Of a stretch of 64,000 bases of DNA, positions 38,301 through 47,194 are shown piece by piece. Every line of letters begins with the position of its first letter. The stretch's first letter is position 1. Below the pieces are notes generated by a model, which did no database searches, was not told the origin of the DNA, and saw only the letters and a list, made by a program, of their open reading frames with translations. The DNA comes from Sphingobium sp. D43FB. Its GTDB lineage: Bacteria > Pseudomonadota > Alphaproteobacteria > Sphingomonadales > Sphingomonadaceae. The translations under genes and the position numbers were made by a program. The DNA lies in assembly GCF_002312805.1 (NCBI RefSeq), contig NZ_NMUA01000008.1, positions 62,001-126,000 on the forward strand, read 5' to 3'.

Positions 38301-39218
38301 ATGGCGGATGATGACGCCCTGATCGACCGCTTTCTGGAAATGATGGCGGCGGAACGTGGTGCGTCGCGCAACACGCTGCTGGCCTATCGCGCGGACCTGA
38401 ACGGGGCGGCAACCATCGTCGGCGGGCTGGTGGCGGCCAGCAAGGAGCGGCTGGGCGATCTCGCCGGGGCATGGGCGGCACTCGCCGCCTCGTCGGTCGC
38501 CCGCAAATCCTCGGCCCTGCGCGCCTTCTACGCCTTTCTCGAAGAGGAAGGGCTGCGCCTCGATAATCCCGCCGCCGCGCTTCCGCGCCCCGTGACGCGG
38601 CGATCCCTGCCCAAGATCTTGTCCACCGCCGAAGTTGATTCGCTCTTCGCCTTGATCGAAGAACGGTTGGCGGTGGCCCATCCTGCGCCGCACGACCGGC
38701 GGCTGTCGGCCCTGATCGAACTTCTCTACGGGTCGGGCCTGCGCGCGACCGAACTGGTGTCGCTGCCGCGCCGCGCGCTGGCATCGGATCGGCCCTTCCT
38801 GATCCTCAAGGGCAAGGGCGGACGGGAGCGGCTGGTGCCGATCTCCGATCGTGCCCGCGCCGCCGTCGCAACCTGGCTGACCCATGTGCCGCTCGACAGC
38901 CCCTGGCTCTTCCCGTCGGGGAAATCCTATCTCAGCCGCATCCGCCTCTATCAGCTGGTCAAGACGCTGGCCGCCGCGGCGGGCATCGCGCCGGAACGGG
39001 TCAGCCCCCATGTGCTGCGCCACGCCTTCGCCACCCATTTGCTGGAGGGCGGCGCGGATTTGCGCGCTCTCCAATCGATGCTGGGCCATGCCGATATCGG
39101 CACCACGCAAATCTACACCCATGTCGACAGCCGTCGCCTGATCGAATTGGTCAACAGCCGACATCCCTTGGCGACGATGGTGCAACGCTGCGTTGACGAC
39201 GGCGCGTCGCCGCCCTAA
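38301..39218 (+). CDS. xerD: Site-specific tyrosine recombinase XerD
   Basis: 305 residues. It resolves chromosome dimers at dif with its XerC partner. The N-terminal SAM-like domain spans ~1-100. The catalytic residues are visible: Arg in [13 protein letters not shown], His and Arg in [15 protein letters not shown], His in GHADIGTTQ and nucleophile Tyr272 in QIYTHVD. Location beside accA is the usual alphaproteobacterial context for xerD rather than xerC, but the two paralogues are hard to separate by eye. Confidence 0.88.
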   Translation: MADDDALIDRFLEMMAAERGASRNTLLAYRADLNGAATIVGGLVAASKERLGDLAGAWAALAASSVARKSSALRAFYAFLEEEGLRLDNPAAALPRPVTRRSLPKILSTAEVDSLFALIEERLAVAHPAPHDRRLSALIELLYGSGLRATELVSLPRRALASDRPFLILKGKGGRERLVPISDRARAAVATWLTHVPLDSPWLFPSGKSYLSRIRLYQLVKTLAAAAGIAPERVSPHVLRHAFATHLLEGGADLRALQSMLGHADIGTTQIYTHVDSRRLIELVNSRHPLATMVQRCVDDGASPP

Positions 39219-39228
39219 CGCCAGCGCC

Positions 39229-40173
39229 ATGGTTAGCTTTCTGGAATTTGAAAAGCCCATCGCCGAACTGGAGGCGCGCATCGTCGAATTGCGCGCCACG
39301 GCGAGCGCTGGCGACATTAACATTGACGGCGAAATCGCGACGCTGGAGCAGCGCGCGGCCAAGATGCTGGGCGACACCTATGCCAAGCTGACGCCGTGGC
39401 AGAAGACGCAGGTCGCCCGCCACGCCGAACGGCCGCATTTCAAGGATTATGTCGCCGGTCTGTTCGACAATTTCATGCCGCTGGCGGGGGACCGCGCTTT
39501 CTCTGACGATCAGGCGATCGTCGGCGGCTTTGCAACGCTTGGCGATCGGCGTCTGATGGTCATCGGCCATGAAAAGGGCGACGATACCGCCAGCCGGGTG
39601 CGGCATAATTTCGGCATGGCCAAGCCCGAAGGCTATCGCAAGGCGATCCGCCTGATGGAACTTGCCGACCGTTTTGGCCTGCCCGTCGTCACGCTGGTCG
39701 ATACGTCGGGCGCCTTTCCGGGCGTGCAGGCCGAAGAGCGCGGCCAGGCTGAAGCGATCGCACGCTCGACCGAAGCCTGCCTCAAACTAGGCGTGCCGAT
39801 GGTCGCCGCGGTGGTCGGCGAAGGCGGATCGGGCGGCGCGATTGCGCTGGCGGCGGCCAATCGCGTGCTGATGTTCGAACATGCGGTCTATTCGGTGATT
39901 TCGCCCGAAGGCTGCGCCTCGATCCTGTGGCGCACGGCGGCCAAGGCCAGCGAAGCGGCGACGGCGATGCAGGTCACGGCCCAGCATCTCAAGGCGCTGG
40001 GCGTCATCGACCGGATCGTGCCGGAACCGATGGGCGGCGCGCACCGCGACCCTGTGCAGGCCATAGCCCACCTCGGCACCGCGATCGAAGCGGAGCTGGA
40101 GGCCTTGTCGATCCTGGACGCCGACGCGCTGCGCACTGATCGGGCCGATAAATTTCTGGCCATAGGCGCCTGA
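39229..40173 (+). CDS. accA: Acetyl-CoA carboxylase carboxyltransferase subunit alpha
   Basis: 314 residues; with AccD transfers carboxyl from biotin to acetyl-CoA, the first step of fatty-acid synthesis. Start [18 protein letters not shown] is the normal N-terminus. [23 protein letters not shown] and [19 protein letters not shown] form the active-site region. It begins 10 bp after the xerD stop. Confidence 0.97.
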   Translation: MVSFLEFEKPIAELEARIVELRATASAGDINIDGEIATLEQRAAKMLGDTYAKLTPWQKTQVARHAERPHFKDYVAGLFDNFMPLAGDRAFSDDQAIVGGFATLGDRRLMVIGHEKGDDTASRVRHNFGMAKPEGYRKAIRLMELADRFGLPVVTLVDTSGAFPGVQAEERGQAEAIARSTEACLKLGVPMVAAVVGEGGSGGAIALAAANRVLMFEHAVYSVISPEGCASILWRTAAKASEAATAMQVTAQHLKALGVIDRIVPEPMGGAHRDPVQAIAHLGTAIEAELEALSILDADALRTDRADKFLAIGA

Positions 40174-40249
40174 ACTACCGTCTTTTTTGGAACAGCTGAC
40201 CCCTTTTTCTCGTTACGTGTCGGTAATGGGAATGGGATGGGATAAAGTG

Positions 40250-41725
40250 ATGAACCGGAAGATGATGTTTGGCTGTTGGGCGGCCGCCCTGGTCGTGGCC
40301 GCCAGCGCCCCTGCCGTGATCGGGCAGCAGCGGGCGATCCGCACGGTGAGTTCGATCAGCGCGCAGGACAAGAGCAGCGGGGCCAAGCAGCACCCGGAAT
40401 TGCTCAAGGAATTTGGCGGGGGCTATAGCGGTCCCCAGGCGAGATATGTCGAAAGCGTCGGACGGCGCATCGCGGTCCAGTCCGGCCTGTCCAACGCCCA
40501 AAGCGACTTCACCGTCACCCTGCTCAACTCGCCGGTCAACAACGCCTTCGCCATTCCAGGCGGCTACGTCTATGTCACGCGCCAGCTGATGGCGCTGATG
40601 AATGACGAGGCGGAACTGGCCGGCGTGTTGGGGCATGAGGTCGGCCATGTCGCCGCCCAACATGGCCAGCGGCGGCAAAAGACCGCGCAGCGCAACGCGA
40701 TCGGCGGCGCGCTGCTTGGCGCCTTGGCGGGTGCGTTTCTGGGCGATTCGGGTTTCGGCAACCTCATTCAGAAGGGCATCGGCACCGGCAGCCAGTTGCT
40801 GACGCTCAAATTCTCGCGCAGCCAGGAATATGAGGCGGACGATCTGGGCATCCGCTACCTGGCATCGGGCGGCTATGATCCCCGCGCTTTGTCCGACATG
40901 CTGGCCTCATTGGCGGCACAGAGCAATCTGGACGCGCGTCTGGCGGGCAGTGCCCGATCGACCCCGGAATGGGCCAGCACCCATCCCGATCCCGCCTCGC
41001 GCGTCAACCGCGCCGCACGCGGCGCGGGCGGTAGTGGCTCAAAGGCCACGGTGCGCAATCGCGATGTCTTTCTCGCCGCGCTCGATGGCATCCTGTACGG
41101 CGATGATCCCAAGCAGGGCATTATCGAAGGCAGTCGTTTCCGCCACCCCGACCTGCGCCTCAGCTTTGCCGCCCCCTCCGGCTTCGGCATGGAAAATGGG
41201 TCTGATGCGGTGTCGATCATGGGCTCCGGCGGGCAGGCCCAATTCAGCGCTGCCCCTTATTCGGGCAATCTGGCCAGCTACATAGACGGTGTCTTTGCGC
41301 AGATGGGCGGCGGGCAGGGGAATGTCCCCACCGGAACAGTCAGTCGCACCACCGTCAACGGCCTGCCCGCGGCATGGCGGACCGTGCGCGCCACCAGCCA
41401 GTCTAAGCAGGTTGATGCCACGGTATTCGCCTATGATTTCGGGGGCGGGAAAGCCTATCATTTCCTGCTGCTGACGCCCGCGGGCCAGGGGATCGCGCCA
41501 TTCAGCGCGATGGTCCAGTCGATGCAGCGGTTATCCGCGCAGGATGCAGCGACCATCAAGCCGCGTCGCATCGATGTCGTGACTGTAAAATCCGGCGACA
41601 CCGTCCAGTCGCTCAGCCAGCGAATGGCCTATCCCGACTATAAGCTGGAACGGTTTTTGACGATCAACGCGCTGAACGCGAACGCATCCTTGCGCGCCGG
41701 GCAAAAGGTGAAGATCGTTATCTGA
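40250..41725 (+). CDS. Periplasmic M48 zinc metalloprotease with LysM domain
   Basis: About 491 residues. The signal peptide is near AALVVAASAPAVIG. The peptidase domain has the zinc motif HEVGHVAAQH (~residues 147-156) and the third ligand in SQEYEADDLGIRYL. A middle beta-rich region follows, and the C-terminus is a LysM domain (~445-491, VKSGDTVQSLSQ...LRAGQKVKIV) that binds peptidoglycan. It resembles the BepA/YggG group that clears misfolded outer-membrane proteins, but LysM replaces the TPR repeats. Starts at 40226 and 40232 are possible. Confidence 0.85.
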   Translation: MNRKMMFGCWAAALVVAASAPAVIGQQRAIRTVSSISAQDKSSGAKQHPELLKEFGGGYSGPQARYVESVGRRIAVQSGLSNAQSDFTVTLLNSPVNNAFAIPGGYVYVTRQLMALMNDEAELAGVLGHEVGHVAAQHGQRRQKTAQRNAIGGALLGALAGAFLGDSGFGNLIQKGIGTGSQLLTLKFSRSQEYEADDLGIRYLASGGYDPRALSDMLASLAAQSNLDARLAGSARSTPEWASTHPDPASRVNRAARGAGGSGSKATVRNRDVFLAALDGILYGDDPKQGIIEGSRFRHPDLRLSFAAPSGFGMENGSDAVSIMGSGGQAQFSAAPYSGNLASYIDGVFAQMGGGQGNVPTGTVSRTTVNGLPAAWRTVRATSQSKQVDATVFAYDFGGGKAYHFLLLTPAGQGIAPFSAMVQSMQRLSAQDAATIKPRRIDVVTVKSGDTVQSLSQRMAYPDYKLERFLTINALNANASLRAGQKVKIVI

Positions 41726-41743
41726 TTCAATGTCAATCCAACG

Positions 41744-41783
41744 AAAAGGGGGCGGCGAACTCGCGTTCGCCGCCCCCTTTTTA
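41744..41783. terminator. Bidirectional terminator
   Basis: AAAAGGGGGCGGCGAAC pairs with GTTCGCCGCCCCCTTTT, a perfect long stem with A and T runs at both sides. It serves the M48 protease gene on the plus strand and the convergent Flp pilin gene on the minus strand. Confidence 0.9.
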
Positions 41784-41795
41784 CGCATCGAACGA

Positions 41796-41954
41796 TTAGA
41801 GTTCGTTGGAAACGTTGGTGAAGGTGTTGGTCAGGTTGCTGCCGAGCGTGGTCATGGCAGTGATCGCGGCGACGGCGATGAGAGCGGCGATCAGGCCATA
41901 CTCGATCGCGGTGGCACCCTTTTCGTTCTTCAGCATCTTACGAATGAACTGCAT
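41796..41954 (-). CDS. Flp-family type IVb pilin, copy 1
   Basis: 52 residues. The prepilin cleavage site is KG-ATAIEYGLIAALIAV, with Glu and Tyr at positions +5 and +6 of the mature pilin, then a hydrophobic helix and a short polar tail. AGGAGAC stands 5 bases before ATG 41954, which decides the start over upstream codons. These pilins are exported and assembled by the tad/cpa machine for surface attachment; no such genes are in this window. Confidence 0.9.
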   Translation of the reverse strand: MQFIRKMLKNEKGATAIEYGLIAALIAVAAITAMTTLGSNLTNTFTNVSNEL

Positions 41955-42090
41955 CTTAAGTCTCCTGGTTTGAAACAATGTCTAACTACCCGGCCGCCCC
42001 GCCTTGGAAGTTCGTGGTCAGCGAGATTTTCTCTAGTGAATATGGGTTGATGAATGTTTAATGTTGGAAAAAACTGTCAACCTGTGATGG

Positions 42091-42276
42091 TTAAATAGAT
42101 GTTACTTCTGTGGATACGTTGTTCCACATGCCGGTTGTCTTGTCGGCTACGCTGGTCAAGGCTGTAATCATGGCCAGCACGATCAGGGCGATGATGAGGC
42201 CATATTCCACGGCTGTGGCACCGCGCTCGCAACGAAGCACGCTCAGGTGACCCATGATCTTATTCAGCCCAAGCAT
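42091..42276 (-). CDS. Flp-family type IVb pilin, copy 2
   Basis: 61 residues. Cleavage at RG-ATAVEYGLIIALIVLAM, Glu+5 and Tyr+6 present, followed by the hydrophobic helix and a tail ending TEVTSI. It is clearly a diverged paralogue of the pilin at 41796, with a longer leader and a cysteine before the cleavage site. A GGGGGCC site precedes ATG 42276; ATG 42255 is possible. The genes lie 136 bp apart in the same direction. Confidence 0.85.
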   Translation of the reverse strand: MLGLNKIMGHLSVLRCERGATAVEYGLIIALIVLAMITALTSVADKTTGMWNNVSTEVTSI

Positions 42277-42350
42277 ACGGCCCCCACTTCGCTACAGACA
42301 GTCCCGCTTAGGCCTGTAAAGCATGCGTAGTTAACAAAGCCCTTGTCTGG

Positions 42351-42764
42351 ATGAAGATGACGAAAATTTTGCCGTTGCTCGTGGTCGCGGTCGCTCTGAT
42401 CGACGCGGATGGCCGCGTTCTGCTACAACAACGCCCGCCGGGAAAGGCGATGGCCGATCTGTGGGAATTTCCGGGGGGGAAGGTCGAGCCGGGCGAAACA
42501 CCCGAAGCCGCGTTGATCCGCGAGCTGGAAGAAGAACTGGGCATCCGCACCCACGCGAGCTGCCTGGCCCCTGCAACCTTCGCCAGCGAGCCGCTTGATG
42601 ACCGGCATCTGCTGCTATTGCTTTATGTCTGTCGCAAGTGGGAGGGGGTGCCGCATCCCCATCACGCGACGGCGCTCAAATGGGTGCGTCCCGCGCAGAT
42701 GTATGCGCTGCCCATGCCGCCTGCCGATCTGCCGCTGATCGGGATATTGGAAGCTCTGCTGTAA
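42351..42764 (+). CDS. mutT: 8-oxo-dGTP diphosphatase (MutT-type Nudix)
   Basis: 137 residues. The full Nudix box is present: GGKVEPGETPEAALIRELEEELGI. LLQQRPPGKAMADLWEFPGG and the C-terminal LPMPPADLPLI are close to MutT. It removes oxidised dGTP from the nucleotide pool and lowers A:T to C:G mutation. ATG 42357 is an alternative start, two codons later. Confidence 0.88.
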   Translation: MKMTKILPLLVVAVALIDADGRVLLQQRPPGKAMADLWEFPGGKVEPGETPEAALIRELEEELGIRTHASCLAPATFASEPLDDRHLLLLLYVCRKWEGVPHPHHATALKWVRPAQMYALPMPPADLPLIGILEALL

Positions 42765-42768
42765 AGCG

Positions 42769-42794
42769 ACGGGCACCGGTGTCCCGGTGCCCGT
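42769..42794. terminator. Convergent hairpin between mutT and bfr
   Basis: ACGGGCACCGG pairs perfectly with CCGGTGCCCGT around TGTC. It lies between two convergent stops; no T run follows on either side. Confidence 0.55.
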
Positions 42795-42799
42795 GAAGA

Positions 42800-43279
42800 T
42801 CAGTCTTCCTTCGCCTTGCTCTGCAACTGGATATAATTCTGAATGCCCATGCGTTCGATCATCTCGAACTGGGTTTCCAGCGTATCGACATGCTCTTCCT
42901 CGCTTTCGAGGATATATTGGAACAGGTCGCGGCTGACATAGTCGCGGATCGTCTCGCAATAGGCGATGGCGTCGCGCAGGACCGGCAGCGCCTCATATTC
43001 CAGCTCCAGATCCGACTTGAGGATTTCCTCCACCGTCTCGCCGATCTTGAGGCGGCCGAGCAGCTGGAAATTGGGCAAGCCGTCGAGGAAGAGGATGCGC
43101 TCCGCCACCTTGTCGGCATGTTTCATCTCGTCGATCGATTCGGAATATTCGAACTTGGCGAGCTTTTCGATGCCCCAATGGTTGAGCATGCGATAGTGCA
43201 GGAAATATTGATTGATCGCGGTCAACTCGTTGCGGAGCACCTCGTTCAGATAATCGATGACTTTCGGGTCGCCTTTCAT
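42800..43279 (-). CDS. bfr: Bacterioferritin
   Basis: 159 residues; forms a 24-subunit iron store with heme between subunits. Diiron ligands Glu18, Glu51, His54, and C-terminal EEEHVDTLE (Glu127/His130) are in place, and Met52, the heme ligand, is present in IDEMKHADK. This marks it as a heme-binding type. bfd, the partner for iron release, is 147 bp upstream on the same strand. Confidence 0.96.
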   Translation of the reverse strand: MKGDPKVIDYLNEVLRNELTAINQYFLHYRMLNHWGIEKLAKFEYSESIDEMKHADKVAERILFLDGLPNFQLLGRLKIGETVEEILKSDLELEYEALPVLRDAIAYCETIRDYVSRDLFQYILESEEEHVDTLETQFEMIERMGIQNYIQLQSKAKED

Positions 43280-43342
43280 GGCGTTTACTCCGGCTGTTAG
43301 GGAAAGCCGGACGTATAACCCCTGTGCAGGATGCTGTTAAGT

Positions 43343-43372
43343 CAAAAAACCTAGGAAAATCAAGGTTTTTTG
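43343..43372. repeat. Perfect AT-rich inverted repeat between bfd and bfr
   Basis: CAAAAAACCT (43343-43352) and AGGTTTTTTG (43363-43372) are perfect inverted arms around 10 bases. It could terminate bfd transcription before bfr or be a regulator-binding site. Confidence 0.6.
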
Positions 43373-43426
43373 GGACGCTATTGCGTCAAGGTCGCGATTG
43401 TTTCGTGCGGATGATTTGCAATGCCA

Positions 43427-43597
43427 TCAGGCCGAAGCGCGCTCCGCCGCGATGATGGTGCGGGCAAAGGGAACGCACTGGCCGCATTTGGGGCGACGCC
43501 CAAAACGCGCATAGGCGCTGCACGGCGTATCCGCGCCATCGCGCACGGCTTCCTTCAGATCCTTCTCACGAATGGCATTACAGATGCACACGACCAT
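43427..43597 (-). CDS. bfd: Bacterioferritin-associated ferredoxin
   Basis: 56 residues. Four cysteines bind a [2Fe-2S] cluster: two in VCICNAIRE and two in KCGQCVPFAR. Bfd passes electrons to bacterioferritin to release stored iron, and is normally made under iron starvation. AGGAGAG lies before ATG 43597; a longer frame to 43717 is not used because it crosses the promoter candidate and lacks homology to Bfd. Confidence 0.92.
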   Translation of the reverse strand: MVVCICNAIREKDLKEAVRDGADTPCSAYARFGRRPKCGQCVPFARTIIAAERASA

Positions 43598-43620
43598 CGA
43601 AGCACTCTCCTGTTGGAGCA

Positions 43621-43649
43621 GAGATAGCGCGGATGATAATGGGTCGCAA
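43621..43649 (-). promoter_or_regulatory. Predicted bfd promoter
   Basis: Minus strand: TTGCGA (43649-43644), 17 bp spacer, TATCTC (43626-43621). A GATAAT-like half site lies in the spacer, which might be part of an iron-regulator site; that is weak. Confidence 0.4.
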
Positions 43650-43802
43650 TAGTAAAATGATTTTGGCGTCAGAATGCCGGCAGGCAGGTTTGCACGCCGC
43701 CCCAATGCGGTTACCACTCGGCTGCAATTTGATCGGTCCCCAAATCGAACTTTCTAACGCATCCGAGCTATGGTAATTTATTGTGCTAATCGGAGGATGG
43801 TC

Positions 43803-45902
43803 ATGTTCACATTCAAGGGCCAGAAGAACAGTAACGATACATTTTATGGTTCCAGCCGAGGCGATCTATTTCTATTCGCTGTAGAAGATTTGAATGAATA
43901 TGACATACTGTCTGGAAGAGGTGGGGTAGACACCTTACGTTTCACAACCGCAGGATTAATTCCGAAAAATTCTCTATCTCTGGTTTGGGGAATAGAGGAA
44001 TTCATTCTGGCAGATGGTACAAACGAAATAGCCATCGGTGAAGATCAATTCACGGAAATTTCCGGCAGTACGATATCTATTTTTGGAGGGTCGGGCAGTG
44101 ATACTATCGACGGCTCCAATATAAAGACCAATTCTTATAAACTGGACATAAGCGGCGGCGATGGTCTCGATGCACTCAAAGGCAGTGCTGGCAATGATAT
44201 TTTTCGCTTCACCCATCCACAGCTTAGCGGAGATATGGTGCGTGGCAATGGCGGTGTGGATAAAATCATATTGACCACAGCAGGAACATTCAGTGTGTTC
44301 GATTTGCACGATGTTCAGGGTGTAGAACAATATATTCTCGCCGATGGATCGAATATTTTGCAACTATCCAGTGCGAATGCTTTCAATGTACTAAATGCAA
44401 CCATTTTCGTCACAGGAGGAAGTGGAGACGATATAATCGATGCCTCCCGCTTGGCGGCGTCCTATGGGGTCGAATTGATAGGCGGCGGGGGTTTAGACCA
44501 GTTATTGGGTGGTTCAGGCATTGATCGGTTCGTCGGCACAGTTGCGGATCTGAGCGGTGATACGATTGTTGGTGGTTCGGGGCATGACACTTTGGCGCCT
44601 ACCTCTGACGGAGCATTTGGTGCCGATGCTCTGATGAATATGCGGGAAGTCGAAGTTGTAGCGCTCGGCGATCACGCCATCTCTCTTTCGATCGTTAACG
44701 CCAACTTCATTGGCGTTTCGGGCGGCAGAATCAAAATCACTGGGGGATTTTCTGATCAGACTGTGGACGCATCGTCTGTATCCAGCGCTTACTCCGTAGA
44801 AATTCTAGGCGGCGGAGGTGGAGATATTTTGTTGGGTAGTGCTGGCAATGATCTTTTTCGATCGTCCAGCGCCCAACTTAGCCTCGCCACTATTCACGGC
44901 AACGACGGGCGAGATACGTTGGATATGACCACTGCCGCGCGCGATGACGGGCGCTTCCTACTTTCTGGCGTGCGAGGTATCGAGATCGTCAGGCTTGCAG
45001 ATTTTCGCAATCTGCTGATAATAAATGATAATAATATGATTGATGTTGCGACAGGACGAATGAAGATAATTGGGGGCAGCGGCGTTGATATCATTGACGC
45101 TTCTTCGTTGACGGCCCCATATTCAGTTGAACTGGTTAGCGGTGCCGGCGCTGATGTCTTGAGGGGAGGTGCTGGCGACGATCTGTTCAGATTTGCGGCA
45201 TCGCATTTAATCGGTGACAGGGTTCGCGGTAATGGTGGCAACGACACCTTGGCGATTGAATCTCCAGTGGTGCAGCAGGTTAATGTGCTCGCTGATGTAC
45301 AGGGTATCGAGAATATTCTGCTTGCTGATGGCTTTAACCGCATTTTCCTGCGTGATAGCAATTTCACCGATGTCCTTGATGGTCGGATTGCCGTCACCGG
45401 TGGGTCGGGCCGGGACATAATTGGCGGTGCGTTGCTGACCGGCACCAACGGCGTGGACTTTACTGGCGGCGATGGACAGGATGTTCTGCGTGGCGGTGGG
45501 GGGATTGATCGATTTATCTGGTCAGATCCAGGGGAAGGGGGTGATGTGATTGATTTCTTCCAGCCTGGTACAGATAAGCTGGTGTTCCAAGGCACCAATT
45601 TTGCGTTGGACGCGATAAGCTTCGACGTAAGGACCGAAGGTGATAGCGCGACGAATTTGATGACAACGGATCTGTTCGTCTATTCGGATATACTGGCAGA
45701 CGCTGACGACGTCCAAGCGCTGCTTGCTACCAACGGCACGGGCGACAGTCCGCTATTCATTGCCGCTCGGGATGACCAGAACCACACTATTCTCTATTAC
45801 ACCGCCTTGGCCGATGGCAGTGTGACTGTGAACGAGATTGCCGACCTGGGGGCGAGTGTTGCGCCAATGGCGATCGGACTGGCTGATTTCGTCATTGGCT
45901 GA
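43803..45902 (+). CDS. RTX-like secreted protein with five ~110-residue tandem repeats
   Basis: 699 residues, no signal peptide. Repeat units begin at residues 16, 127, 236, 345, 455, and a final half unit at 564, so the period is 109-111 residues. Each has GSAGNDIFRF-type, GNGGVDKI-type and GGSGDDIIDAS-type calcium-binding beta-roll pieces, with an LADGxN segment between. The last ~110 residues (EGGDVIDFFQPGTDKLVF ... and an alternating hydrophobic C-terminus) look like a type I secretion target. Extracellular, perhaps adhesive. GGAGG six bases before ATG 43803 decides the start. GC content is clearly lower than in neighbours, most strongly in the first 600 bp, which suggests transfer. No ABC exporter genes nearby. 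Confidence 0.75.
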   Translation: MFTFKGQKNSNDTFYGSSRGDLFLFAVEDLNEYDILSGRGGVDTLRFTTAGLIPKNSLSLVWGIEEFILADGTNEIAIGEDQFTEISGSTISIFGGSGSDTIDGSNIKTNSYKLDISGGDGLDALKGSAGNDIFRFTHPQLSGDMVRGNGGVDKIILTTAGTFSVFDLHDVQGVEQYILADGSNILQLSSANAFNVLNATIFVTGGSGDDIIDASRLAASYGVELIGGGGLDQLLGGSGIDRFVGTVADLSGDTIVGGSGHDTLAPTSDGAFGADALMNMREVEVVALGDHAISLSIVNANFIGVSGGRIKITGGFSDQTVDASSVSSAYSVEILGGGGGDILLGSAGNDLFRSSSAQLSLATIHGNDGRDTLDMTTAARDDGRFLLSGVRGIEIVRLADFRNLLIINDNNMIDVATGRMKIIGGSGVDIIDASSLTAPYSVELVSGAGADVLRGGAGDDLFRFAASHLIGDRVRGNGGNDTLAIESPVVQQVNVLADVQGIENILLADGFNRIFLRDSNFTDVLDGRIAVTGGSGRDIIGGALLTGTNGVDFTGGDGQDVLRGGGGIDRFIWSDPGEGGDVIDFFQPGTDKLVFQGTNFALDAISFDVRTEGDSATNLMTTDLFVYSDILADADDVQALLATNGTGDSPLFIAARDDQNHTILYYTALADGSVTVNEIADLGASVAPMAIGLADFVIG

Positions 45903-45908
45903 CGACCC

Positions 45909-47132
45909 TCACCGCTGCCCGATCCGCGCCAGCCCGCGCCACACCCGCTCCATCGGTCCCTGGCCAAAGCGCGCCGCCCACCAGGGCGACCAGAGCAACA
46001 TCACCGCCCAGGACGCGAGGACGAACAACGGCAGCAGCGCCGGGGGTACATGCGCGAACAGGCCCAGTCCCCAACCATAGAAGATGGCGGTCATGACCAG
46101 GCTGGTGCCGAGATAATTGCTGAGCGTCATCCGCCCGGTCGCGGCGAGCCGCGCGGCCAGGCTGTGGTCCCGATGACGCGCCAGGAGCCACAGGATCAGC
46201 GCCGCCCAACCCACGGTCAACGGAATGCGGAACGGCAGCGACCAGGTCAGTGCCACGCCATAGGCGGGCAGCGGCGCAAATCCGCTCCACCACACCCACA
46301 GCGCCAGCGCCGCCATGGGCGGCACGCCGATCAGGAAGCAATGGCGCGCGGTGCGACGATATTGTTCGCTGTCCCACTGGCCAGTCAGAAAGCCGCCCTT
46401 GAGCATCGCCATACCAAGCAGCATGAAGCCCAGCGTCTCAAACGCCGTAAACAGGAAACCCCACAGCCATTCGCCCGGAATCCCCGCAATCTTGTGCGCC
46501 AATATCGTGCCATAGTCGCTGCGATAGGTGGCGATCTCGCTCTGGATGGCGGGGCTGGCCGGGTCCGACAAAGTGCCCATGAAATCGACAAAACCAGCGC
46601 GGGTGGCGGCGCTGGCGTCCGGTAGGCCAGCGGCATGGCTCCACAGGTAGAGACTGCCAATGAACGCCGCGACCAGCAGGAATTGCAGCAGGAAGAACAG
46701 GAAGGCACGCTTGATCAGCGCAAGCGGTTCGAGATGCACGAACAGCAGCGCGAACAGGCTGACCAGCGCATAGACCCGCAAAATGTCGCCCCACCACAGC
46801 AGCAGGAAATGCGCGGCGCCGATGACGAACAGCCAACCCGCGCGGACCATCTGCGCGCGGCGACCGTCGCGACCCGCCATTTCCTCCCGGTCGATCAGCA
46901 ACAGCATCGACGCGCCGAACAGCAGCGCGAACAGGCCGCGCATCTTGCCATCGACCAATATCAGGCTGACAGCCCAGAAACCAATATCGCCACCCGAAAG
47001 CGGTCCGACCGCGGCCGGGTTGAAATAAGCGGTCTGGGGCAGGGCGAAGGCGTTGATATTCATCCACACTATGCCCATCACCGCGCAACCGCGCAGCACG
47101 TCCATGGCGGGGATGCGGGGGGCAGGGGTCAT
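45909..47132 (-). CDS. DUF418 family membrane protein
   Basis: 407 residues with about ten membrane helices. The DUF418 pattern is clear: RIPAMDVLRGCAVMGIVWMNI at the start, LFALLFGASMLLL, and C-terminal GRMTLSNYLGTSLVMTAIFYGWG, the region shared with acyltransferase-3-like proteins. Predicted to be an inner-membrane transporter or lipid-modifying protein, but no function is proven. ATG 47132 chosen; the frame runs to TTG 47165, outside the conserved part. It is divergent from the methyltransferase gene. Confidence 0.85.
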   Translation of the reverse strand: MTPAPRIPAMDVLRGCAVMGIVWMNINAFALPQTAYFNPAAVGPLSGGDIGFWAVSLILVDGKMRGLFALLFGASMLLLIDREEMAGRDGRRAQMVRAGWLFVIGAAHFLLLWWGDILRVYALVSLFALLFVHLEPLALIKRAFLFFLLQFLLVAAFIGSLYLWSHAAGLPDASAATRAGFVDFMGTLSDPASPAIQSEIATYRSDYGTILAHKIAGIPGEWLWGFLFTAFETLGFMLLGMAMLKGGFLTGQWDSEQYRRTARHCFLIGVPPMAALALWVWWSGFAPLPAYGVALTWSLPFRIPLTVGWAALILWLLARHRDHSLAARLAATGRMTLSNYLGTSLVMTAIFYGWGLGLFAHVPPALLPLFVLASWAVMLLWSPWWAARFGQGPMERVWRGLARIGQR

Positions 47133-47194
47133 GGGCGGCGATTTCCTCTTGGGGTGACTGGTCAAGCGGGGCTGGCTCTGCCATTCGCCTAGCC

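Noticed and set aside
35644..38784. 1046-residue minus-strand frame upstream of aroK
   Set aside because: Only the last 182 codons are shikimate kinase; the rest is antisense to the secreted-protein gene and is arginine-rich without known domains.
44050..45540. Repeats in the RTX-like gene as a DNA-level array
   Set aside because: The ~330 bp units are similar in protein but diverged in DNA, so they are coding repeats, not a mobile or structural DNA array.
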